A stretch of 13,095 nucleotides of DNA. Source: Bacillota bacterium. Lineage in GTDB: Bacteria; Bacillota; Clostridia; Peptostreptococcales; Anaerovoracaceae. The stretch is taken from positions 1 to 13,095 of the forward strand of contig JAGATO010000044.1 in NCBI GenBank assembly GCA_017621195.1, read 5' to 3'. Of this stretch, positions 6,997 to 13,095 are shown one piece after another (within the stretch, counting starts at the first letter, position 1; the number at the start of each line of letters is the position of its first letter). The position numbers and the translations under genes were made by a program. The notes beneath the pieces are model-generated. The model did not search any database and was not told the DNA's origin. It saw nothing but the letters and a program-made list of their open reading frames with translations.

Positions 6997-7869
6997 ATGA
7001 CAATGAACGTATATCTGAATCGGGAACTGTCCTGGCTGAAATTCAATGAACGGGTTTTAGAGGAAGCGGAGAGTCACAGCGTTCCCCTGTGCGAGCGACT
7101 GAATTTCGCTTCCATTTATCAGAGCAATCTGGATGAATTCTTCATGGTGAGGGTTGGATCGCTGGCGGATCAGATGCTGTTGTCCAAATCGATCAAGGAT
7201 AACAAGACACATATGACACCGGAAGAACAGATCAGGTCTATCATTAAAATGGTGAGGCAGCTGAATCGGCGCAAAGATGCGGTGTATGTCGAATTGATGG
7301 AGCAGCTGGAGGGCTATGGAATTCGCCTGGTCAACTTTCAAAAGCTGGGCAGCCAGGAGAGCCGTGAATTGGAACGATATTTCGACACGGAAGTCTCTCC
7401 GTTGACTTCACCGACCATGGTGAGTCGACGGCAGCCGTTTCCCTTTTTACAGAACAAAGAGATCTATGCGATCGGTGTATTGACAGGAAAGGGAGGTCAG
7501 GAGAAGCTGGGGATCATTCCCTGCAGTACTGGCGTGATTCCCCGGCTCATCGGTGTTCCGGTCCATCCGGGGGACTATATGCTGTCCGAAGAATTGATCC
7601 TTCATTTTCTGCCGAAGGTCTTTTCGGGATATCGGGTGGTATCCAAATCCCTGCTTCGGATTACCCGAAACGCGGATATCGATCCCGATTCCGTCTTTCC
7701 GTGCCGTTCGCCTCTGGATCTGTCCTTCCTGTTTCCCGGGGTGATGATCCTGCGCTGTGTGGTGGATCGGTACGAAGGAAAAGAACTGACGGTCAGTCAG
7801 TATGGCGTCCGGGAGGGCTACCTTCAGAAGTGGATTCGAGCCCGGCTGTTCGACGTGGAAAACACATGA
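6997..7869 (+). pseudogene. ppk1: Polyphosphate kinase 1 remnant lacking the catalytic half
   Basis: Intact PPK1 (about 690-720 residues) makes inorganic polyphosphate from ATP through a phospho-histidine. Only 290 codons are left here. The N-terminal domain is clear (LNRELSWLKFNERVLEEA at 7-24; SNLDEFFMVRVGSL at 43-55), as is the middle domain (TSPT, FPFLQNKE at 148-155, IPRLI, FLPKVFSGYRVV, ITRNADID at 222-229). After 229 homology breaks: SPLDLSFLF (238-246) looks like a piece of the next domain, and RARLFDVENT (281-290) resembles the RARFDEENN segment far downstream in normal PPK1, so one or more internal deletions are likely. Both catalytic-domain histidines are absent and the protein stops there. 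ATG 6997 follows AAAAGGAAAG. It should not make polyphosphate. A short regulatory protein is possible but less likely. Confidence 0.78.
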
Positions 7870-8010
7870 GAAGAGACAAAAGAAATACGATTCATGACTT
7901 TTATGTCAATTATAATTACGTTTTTCTTTCGGGTTTTGCAATTCCGTATGACTTTCAACCTCTGAACTCTCTCCGAAATGGGAGTATGCTTAATGTCTAT
8001 TACATTATGT

Positions 8011-8052
8011 GGTGAATTAGTTCAAAATAATTCACCTCTTTCTATTATTTTT
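8011..8052 (+). terminator. Probable terminator after the ppk remnant
   Basis: GGTGAATTA (8011-8019) and TAATTCACC (8028-8036) form a perfect 9-base stem with an 8-base loop, followed by the T-rich stretch TCTTTCTATTATTTTT. The stem is A/T-rich and the tail is interrupted, so it is weaker than the other terminators in the window. A palindromic protein site is the alternative. Confidence 0.45.
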
Positions 8053-8063
8053 GCATTCTCTGA

Positions 8064-8092
8064 TTGAGTATGGGAACTGTCCATGGTATACT
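8064..8092 (+). promoter_or_regulatory. Sigma-A promoter for the solute-binding fusion gene
   Basis: TTGAGT (8064-8069), 17 bases, TATACT (8087-8092) with an extended -10 TGG (8084-8086). The start would be near 8099, giving a leader of about 155 bases before ATG 8254. A second candidate, TTGAAA (8147-8152), 16 bases, TATCAT (8169-8174), lies closer to the gene and is weaker. Confidence 0.65.
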
Positions 8093-8102
8093 GATTTCAC
8101 TC

Positions 8103-8156
8103 GTCAATTTCAAAGTGTGCATGTTAGAATACGCTAATATTGTAATTTGAAATGAC
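8103..8156 (+). repeat. Imperfect inverted repeat at the start of the leader
   Basis: GTCA + TTTCAAA (8103-8114, one bulged A) pairs with TTTGAAA + TGAC (8146-8156), 11 base pairs around a 31-base loop. It begins within a few bases of the predicted start at 8099, so it would fold at the very 5' end of the transcript. The 3' arm overlaps the -35 of the second candidate promoter. No known riboswitch is recognised. Confidence 0.35.
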
Positions 8157-8253
8157 ATTTCGCCATCTTATCATCGATCATGTGAACCATTGCGGCGGAA
8201 CGTTGGAGGACATGGAACGATAAGACAGTATCAAACGAGCGAAGGAGAAAGAA

Positions 8254-10106
8254 ATGAAAAAACTCGTATGCCTGTTGATGGCGCTGGTGATGGCGACCGC
8301 CGTGCTGGGCGGCTGCGGAACACCGACGGCCGAGAACGGACAGGGCCAAAGCGAAAGCGGAAAAGAAAAAGTTACGGTGGCGCTGTGGGGAACCCAGCTT
8401 CTGGAGAATTACGCCCAGTATCTGTGCGATGAATTCCCGGAGGTGGAGTTCGAGTTTACGCTGGCCACCAATTCCACGGATTACTATCGATATCGCAACG
8501 ACCGCGACGATCTGCCGGACATCCTGACAGTGCGCCGGTTTTCCCTGAAGGACGCGGTTCTGATCAAGGATCTGCTGTACGATCTGTGCGATACGGAGTT
8601 GGCCTCTACCTTCTACGGTACGTATCTGGATAACTACACCTACGATGACGGTACGATCAACTGGCTGCCGGCCTGCGCTGACGTGGACAGCATCATCATC
8701 AACGAGACGCTGTTCGAAGAATACGACGTTCCCATTCCGACCGATTACGATTCGTTCATCGCGGCCTGTGAGGCCTTTGAGAAGGTGGGAATTCAGGGCT
8801 TGCCTCCGATTTCGGTTCGGATTACACCTGCATGGAAGTGCTGCAGGGCTTCGGTTCCGCTCAGCTCCTGGCCATGGAAGGCCGGGAATGGCGCCAGAAA
8901 TACGAGAGCGGCCTTACAAACCAGCTGTCGGAAGAAGTGTGGATGCCCGTCTTTGAGAAGTTCTTCGATATAAAGGAAAAGGCCGGTCTGGGAGAAGAAG
9001 AGACGAAGATGGTCAACCTGGATCCCAAGGAGTTGTACACCGTCGGAAAGCTGGCTATGTACCGCGGTACGGGTACGGGCGTTATCGCCTTCCCCGGGCG
9101 CGAAGGAGATCGTTCGCTTCTGATGCCTTATTTCGGCGATACGGAGAAAGAAAACTGGTACCTGACCTATCCCTCCTTCCACGTGGCTGCCAGCAAGAAG
9201 GCAATGGAGGACCCGGAACGGGAAGAGCTGATCCTGCGGATCATGACAGCGATGCTGAGCCAGGAGGGCCAGAGCTGTATCACCTACGGAAAGAACATGA
9301 TCCCCTATAATAAAGATGTAACGCTGGAGCTGCTGCCTGAGCTGGATAATATCAAGTCCTACATCGAGCAGAACAAGATGTACATCCGTCTGGCATCCAG
9401 CGAGATGTTCAGCATTTCGAAGGATATGGTACAGCGCATCCTATTGGGCGAACTGACCACGCCGAGGGAGGCGTTCGATGCCTTCAACGTCCTGATGGCG
9501 GAGGATCAGACGTCGGGAGAAGTGGTGGCTCACGTGGATACGGCGTATTCCAACGAGTTCACTGCGGAGCATGGAAACGTAGCGGCATCCGCCGTCTACA
9601 ACACGGTTCGCGCAGAAGCGGGTGTGGACATGGTATTCGGTCAGTCCTGCTACATCAGCAGCGACGTCTATGCCGGTGACTACACGATGCAGGATCTGGG
9701 TTACCTGATCAACAACGACGTAGGAAAGCCCGTGATCGCCCGCATGAACGGTGATCAACTGGCGCATCTGGTACAGTACACCCTGTCTTTGAAGGGTAAC
9801 CGCGGCGCCGTTTCCAACGACAGTACGCTGTACGTATCCAGCGGCTTCGAAATGGACATTGCGAAGACGGAGGATGGGTACATGCTCAACGGATTGACGG
9901 TGAACGGCGAACCGATGGATCCCGAGGCTACCTATTCCATTCTCGTATGCAGCGACTACGACTGGTACGTAGTGGACGCTCTGAAGGCAGCCGGCTGCGA
10001 TGATTATGAACACGATTCCGTTCACTTCGAGGCCTATGTCGTGAAGCGGCTGGCGGAGAAGGGCGGTCAGCTGGAAGAACCTACGGATTACATGACGCTC
10101 CAATAA
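8254..10106 (+). pseudogene. Lipoprotein: solute-binding domain fused to 5'-nucleotidase C-terminal domain, frameshifted
   Basis: With one base restored near 8800 this gene encodes about 617 residues. It starts at ATG 8254 (AAGGAG 8242-8247) with a lipoprotein signal peptide: basic KK, hydrophobic core and lipobox LGGC, lipidated C21. Residues about 38-415 resemble an ABC-transporter substrate-binding protein of the extracellular family 1 type (VTVALWGTQLLENYAQYL near the start; NETLFEEYDVPIPTDYDSFIAACEAF at 150-175; YPSFHVAASKKAMEDP further on). Residues about 423-617 resemble the 5'-nucleotidase C-terminal, nucleotide-binding domain (YAGDYTMQDLGYLIN, then VIARMNGDQLAHLVQYTL, then VNGEPMDPEATYSILVCSDY), without the metallophosphatase domain that does the chemistry. 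The usual Arg of the NGGxR motif is replaced in FGQSCYISSD. No permease or ATPase gene adjoins it. It may be a surface nucleotide or sugar sensor or binder; this is inference. Confidence 0.75.
8797..8807 (+). other. Single-base deletion site (frameshift) in the fusion gene
   Basis: The first frame is good through GGC 8797-8799 (G182). The second frame is good from GCC 8802-8804 and reads ASDFGSDYTCMEVLQGFGS, a natural continuation of a substrate-binding protein. Between them two bases stand where a codon should be. Adding one base to TT gives a Phe or Leu codon and one uninterrupted frame. In the unrepaired first frame the protein would end at 8973 after 239 residues. Confidence 0.8.
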
Positions 10107-10160
10107 GAGAGCCGATGGTTCCCCTATTTCATATGACTTTGTTTGAAAACGTCAGATTTG

Positions 10161-10186
10161 GCCAGGTGCCAAACCTGGCGTTTTTT
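10161..10186 (+). terminator. Rho-independent terminator after the fusion gene
   Basis: GCCAGGT (10161-10167) pairs with ACCTGGC (10173-10179), loop GCCAA, then G and six T residues (10181-10186). An overlapping alternative pairing, TTTGGC with GCCAAA, is also possible. It lies 55 bases after the stop. Confidence 0.88.
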
Positions 10187-10220
10187 CATAGAGTTCCGGT
10201 TCGCAGAATCAAAAAGAACG

Positions 10221-10248
10221 TTGACTTACCCCGTTTTTTTCGTAGGAT
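10221..10248 (+). promoter_or_regulatory. Probable promoter of the SLH surface-protein gene
   Basis: TTGACT (10221-10226), 16 bases, TAGGAT (10243-10248). The spacer includes a run of seven T residues. The start would be near 10255, about 40 bases before ATG 10294. The strong terminator just upstream means this gene needs its own promoter. Confidence 0.55.
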
Positions 10249-10293
10249 AAAAGAAGATAGAAGAAAAGGAAATTGAGAAAAGGGGGTATCATT

Positions 10294-12174
10294 ATGAAGA
10301 AGTCAGTGAGCTTTTTACTCTGTATCATCATGATTCTGTCCTGTCTGCCCAAGGTATCGTGGGCGGCGGAGGATGTTCCGGAGGTTTCGGTGACGTTGGA
10401 TCTGGGGAAAGGGAGAATCACCATCGGACCTGATTATTACCGCATCGAGGATCAAAATCAAAATGAAATTGAGCAAGGAGAACACACCGGCAGTTACATT
10501 CTGACCGGGATAGCAAATCCGAATTTTCTCCCGGATAACGGAGGTGGATGCTATGTTGAGGTTTATAAAACCACCGGTGTGGACATCACCCTGGACAATG
10601 TCAACATTACCATCCCGGAAGGGAAGAATGCACATGCTCTTTTTGTAACGAGTGCGGATGCGACGGTGAATCTGATGCTGAAGGGAACAAACAAAATAAC
10701 CGGTGGTTCTCTGGGGAGATACGCCGTGGATTGTTTGGGAAGTACGTTGAACATTCGCGGGAACGGAAGCCTGACAGTGAACAGCAAAGCATTGCAGATG
10801 CCGGAAGGTGTATCGGAAGAAGTACAGAGCAATGTTGTGTTCACAAGCAAAGGAATTGCCGCAGAGACCATCACCATCTCCGGCTACGGTATCGCTGCCA
10901 TGAAGCCTTTGCACATCAATGGCGGTGAGGTGAGTGTCATCGGAGTGATCGACAACGGCGGCGCGGAGGAAACGACCACAAATGTGGCAATTTTCTATTA
11001 TGGAGAAGAAAGCGAATCGGAACCGGCGGTGATCATGACCGGAGGAAAGCTTACGGCAGAGTACGCTTCGAAAGCCGGATCGGAGGGTTTGGAGATTCAG
11101 GGTACGGCCGTGAACGGTACGGTAGACCTGTCTAACTACGGTGACTACTGCTGGCGGACGGAACGGAATGATCAAAAATTCAACTGGTCCAGCGGAACGG
11201 AACAGCAGTATGTGAACGGCAGCGATTACGCCGCTTTGCAGATTCAATCCTCGATTCCGGTGGAACTGGATCCGAACGGTGGTACGGTAGAGCCCGATCA
11301 GGTACAGATGGGACGGCACGATACGGCGGACGACCTTCCTACGCCGGAACGCAGCGGCTATTCTTTCCGGGGTTGGTATACACAGCCCGATGGAGGGATC
11401 AAAGCGGATTCGGATTTCGAATTTAACGAAGAGTTAAAATTATACGCTCACTGGAAGAAAAAGTCCAGCAGTTCGTCCGGCTCGTCTTCCGGCAGTTCCT
11501 CTACCGAAGGTTCCGTTTCGGACGGCGATCAGCCGGAGAAACCGGATCCTTCCGTGGATGAGACCGGCGATCCTGCCGCTGACTGCGATCACGGCAGCGA
11601 CTGTTCGCTGAATCATTTCAACGACGTGAACAGCGAGGCCTGGTATCACGATGGTATCGATTTCTGTGTGACCAACGGCCTGATGAACGGTACCGCTGAC
11701 AAAACCTTTGCTCCTGACCGGTCCACGTCCCGGGCCATGTTGGTGACGATCCTGTACCAGATGGAAGGCCGGCCTGAAGCCGGAGACAGCAGCTTTGCGG
11801 ATGTGAGCGACGGTACGTGGTATTCCGATGCCGTTTTCTGGGCATCGAGTTGCGGAATTGCAGGCGGCATCGGAAACGACCGCTTCGCTCCGGATCAGGC
11901 GCTGACTCGCGAACAGCTGGCGGTGATCCTGTACCAGTATGCGAAATACAAGGGCTATGATGTTTCCGTGGACGGAGAAGCGGATCTGGACTTCGCGGAC
12001 AGTGCCGATGTGAGCAGCTGGGCGAAGACCGCTTTGAAATGGGCCGTCCAGAACAAGCTGATCAACGGCGTCGGTTTTGACCGTCTGTCCCCCAAGGGTC
12101 AGGCAACCCGCGCCCAGATGGCTACGATCCTGTACCAGTTCTGTCGGATCTTTGCGCAGAACGTGACGAAGTAA
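10294..12174 (+). CDS. Secreted S-layer (SLH) surface protein with beta-rich region and B repeat
   Basis: This is a 626-residue exported protein. The start is ATG 10294, eight bases after AAAGGGGG (10279-10286); a TTG at 10273 in frame has no better site. Domains in order: signal peptide 1-24 (KK, hydrophobic core, SWA then AE, signal-peptidase-I type); a beta-rich region about 30-320 with repeated 'hydrophobic-x-G-x-hydrophobic' strands (VDITLDNVNITI, STLNIRGNGSLTV, ETITISGYGIAAM) like a beta-solenoid adhesin; a Listeria-Bacteroides/InlB B repeat about 322-387 (VELDPNGGTV...SGYSFRGWYTQPDGG...LKLYAHW); a Ser-Gly linker 391-403; and three SLH domains about 442-495, 500-550 and 565-615 (AWYHDGIDFCVTNGLMNG, TWYSDAVFWASSCGIAGG, SWAKTALKWAVQNKLING). 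SLH domains hold proteins to the cell-wall polysaccharide. The ligand is unknown. Confidence 0.88.
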   Translation: MKKSVSFLLCIIMILSCLPKVSWAAEDVPEVSVTLDLGKGRITIGPDYYRIEDQNQNEIEQGEHTGSYILTGIANPNFLPDNGGGCYVEVYKTTGVDITLDNVNITIPEGKNAHALFVTSADATVNLMLKGTNKITGGSLGRYAVDCLGSTLNIRGNGSLTVNSKALQMPEGVSEEVQSNVVFTSKGIAAETITISGYGIAAMKPLHINGGEVSVIGVIDNGGAEETTTNVAIFYYGEESESEPAVIMTGGKLTAEYASKAGSEGLEIQGTAVNGTVDLSNYGDYCWRTERNDQKFNWSSGTEQQYVNGSDYAALQIQSSIPVELDPNGGTVEPDQVQMGRHDTADDLPTPERSGYSFRGWYTQPDGGIKADSDFEFNEELKLYAHWKKKSSSSSGSSSGSSSTEGSVSDGDQPEKPDPSVDETGDPAADCDHGSDCSLNHFNDVNSEAWYHDGIDFCVTNGLMNGTADKTFAPDRSTSRAMLVTILYQMEGRPEAGDSSFADVSDGTWYSDAVFWASSCGIAGGIGNDRFAPDQALTREQLAVILYQYAKYKGYDVSVDGEADLDFADSADVSSWAKTALKWAVQNKLINGVGFDRLSPKGQATRAQMATILYQFCRIFAQNVTK

Positions 12175-12218
12175 TGCGGTGGAATGATCGCTGAATGATC
12201 ACTGTAAGAAAAGAAAAT

Positions 12219-12259
12219 GGCGATATCTGGTTTTCACAATCAGGTATCGCCTTTATTTG
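12219..12259. terminator. Bidirectional terminator between convergent genes
   Basis: GGCGATATCTG (12219-12229) pairs with CAGGTATCGCC (12241-12251), 11 base pairs with one G-T, loop of 11. On the + strand it is followed by TTTATTTGTTG. On the - strand it is followed by the complement of AAGAAAAGAAAAT (12206-12218), a T-rich tail. It can end the SLH gene and the convergent ATPase gene. Confidence 0.8.
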
Positions 12260-12265
12260 TTGTGA

Positions 12266-13095
12266 TTATAGAACAGATACCGGACAGTACCAGGACTCCC
12301 GGTTATAAGGAATGAGTTCATCGCTCATGCAGAGGATAATACCAGGCTGAACATCCATTTTGAACTGCCGGAGAACACCGAAATTTTTATCCGGCTGGGA
12401 AGGCTCCTTGCCCTTTTTAATTTCGATGGGATACATTTTGTCTCCCTCAACGATCAAAAGATCGATCTCTTTCTTGTCAATATCACGATAGTAGAACAGA
12501 TCAACGGGTTTGCCTGCATTATAGTAGCTTTTAACGATTTCCGACACCACATAGGTCTCGAAGAACGCTCCGTCCATTGCTCCATTCTGCAGAGTCTCTG
12601 CGCTGGGCCACCGACAGAGATAAGCAGCGAGGCCGGTATCCATGAAATATACCTTTGGGGTCTTCACCAGGCGCTTGGTTATGTTGGAAAAATAGGGACG
12701 AAGGATAAAGATGACGCCGGAACGCTCAAGGATCGTGACCCATGCTTTTGCCGTTGGTGCAGAGATGCCAATCGTACCGGCAATCTCATCATACTTCAGC
12801 TCCTGTCCGGTTCGTGCCGCCATATAGACAAGGAAATCGTAAAACTCGTTCAGTTTGCCGACCTGAGCCAGATCTTTGATGTCACGCTCAATGTAGGTGT
12901 TGATATAGTCCATGTAGAAACGGTCGCGGTCAAGATCTGTGGCGCGAAGTTTCGGCATTCCGCCGCGGAAAATATCCTCATAGACCTGATGAATGTTTTT
13001 GCACTTGCTGTATTTCAGTCGCTCACGAATGGATGTCAGGTCAGGATGAAACAAGGCGGCCGGGCGCTCCTCAATCTCTGCAGTAGAAAGGCTTG
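12266..13095 (-). CDS. AAA-type ATPase with DUF4143 nuclease-like domain, N-terminus outside window
   Basis: The stop (TAA) is at 12268-12266 and the frame stays open to the window edge. A TTG at 13054-13052 is not the start: the sequence before it (LSTAEIEERPAALFHP) fits the 'LSxxEIxxR...PF/LF.P' region that follows the ATPase domain in this family. About 276 codons are seen; family members are usually 380-450 residues, so the Walker A and B motifs lie outside. Numbering from that TTG, there is a helical region (20-70), a winged-helix-like part (72-120, YDEIAGTIGISAPTAKAWVTILERSG) and a C-terminal PD-(D/E)xK-like core: E166/E172, EIDLL (196-200, D198) and PIEIKKG (209-215, E211, K213). All nuclease-type residues are present. 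Many relatives are of unknown role; some are toxin-like or linked to mobile DNA. Confidence 0.87.
   Translation of the reverse strand, partial: SLSTAEIEERPAALFHPDLTSIRERLKYSKCKNIHQVYEDIFRGGMPKLRATDLDRDRFYMDYINTYIERDIKDLAQVGKLNEFYDFLVYMAARTGQELKYDEIAGTIGISAPTAKAWVTILERSGVIFILRPYFSNITKRLVKTPKVYFMDTGLAAYLCRWPSAETLQNGAMDGAFFETYVVSEIVKSYYNAGKPVDLFYYRDIDKKEIDLLIVEGDKMYPIEIKKGKEPSQPDKNFGVLRQFKMDVQPGIILCMSDELIPYNRESWYCPVSVL

Larger units (their letters stand above)
7870..8253. other. AT-rich intergenic stretch with terminator, promoter and hairpin
   Basis: No credible gene is visible on either strand in these 384 bases. The composition is clearly richer in A and T than the flanking genes. It holds a hairpin at 8011-8036 with a T-rich tail, a good promoter at 8064-8092 and an inverted repeat at 8103-8156. 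I see no remaining ppk catalytic-domain sequence here, so the missing half of that gene has been lost, not merely frameshifted. Confidence 0.6.

Noticed and set aside
7701..8015. 104-codon + frame overlapping the end of the ppk remnant
   Set aside because: It does not continue PPK1 homology, has no ribosome site and runs into AT-rich non-coding sequence.
7870..8253. Riboswitch, CRISPR or phage attachment site in the AT-rich gap
   Set aside because: I saw no regularly spaced repeats, no known aptamer core and no duplicated tRNA 3' end.
8832..10106. Separate gene starting at ATG 8832
   Set aside because: It has no ribosome site or signal peptide, and its upstream frame continues a substrate-binding protein back to 8802. 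It is the second half of one frameshifted gene.
10273..10293. TTG at 10273 as start of the SLH protein
   Set aside because: It would put seven residues before the signal peptide, and the AAAGGGGG site lies after it, correctly spaced for ATG 10294.
13052..13054. TTG at 13054 on the - strand as the start of the DUF4143 protein
   Set aside because: The frame stays open to the window edge and the residues before it match the family, so the gene is truncated by the window.

Overview
The window looks like a chromosomal segment of an anaerobic, probably spore-forming member of the Clostridia (Bacillota) with moderately high GC. The evidence is a ferredoxin-dependent indolepyruvate oxidoreductase (iorAB), a B12-binding radical SAM protein of the DUF4080 type, a YjdF-type membrane protein, a small protein resembling the clostridial DUF3787 spore-surface family, an S-layer (SLH) surface protein and strong AGGAGG-type ribosome binding sites. 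Genus cannot be read from the sequence. Almost everything is on the + strand; only the last gene is on the - strand.

Layout. Positions 1-207 are the 3' end of a bacterial group II intron: the last 46 codons of its maturase, then RNA domains V and VI with a bulged branch-point A. A good promoter follows at 234-262. It heads a tight five-gene run (302-6146): radical SAM/B12 protein, TPR protein, iorA, iorB and YjdF-like membrane protein, joined by a 4-nt overlap or gaps of 1-3 nt. A 70-codon gene (6214-6426) has its ribosome binding site in the loop of a small inverted repeat. A perfect-consensus promoter then drives tRNA-Asn(GTT), tRNA-Leu(TAA) and initiator tRNA-fMet(CAT), closed by a strong terminator.

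From 6840 to 10200 the region shows signs of decay and rearrangement. A polyphosphate kinase (ppk1) remnant keeps its N-terminal and middle domains but lacks the catalytic half; it sits behind GGATTTTAC repeats. A lipoprotein gene follows (8254-10106), in which an ABC-type solute-binding domain is fused to a 5'-nucleotidase C-terminal domain. It is broken by a one-base frameshift near 8800. No transporter permease or ATPase gene is visible next to it.

The right end holds a secreted surface protein (signal peptide, beta-rich region, InlB/Flg_new-type B repeat, Ser-rich linker, three SLH domains) with its own promoter. A bidirectional terminator separates it from a convergent, N-terminally incomplete AAA-type ATPase with a DUF4143 nuclease-like domain.

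Working together: iorA and iorB form one two-subunit enzyme that oxidises aryl-pyruvates from aromatic amino acid breakdown and reduces ferredoxin. The radical SAM and TPR genes are translationally coupled to each other and probably co-transcribed with iorAB. The most unusual item is the solute-binding/5'-nucleotidase-C fusion. I did not find a clear new multi-gene defence or mobile system in this window.
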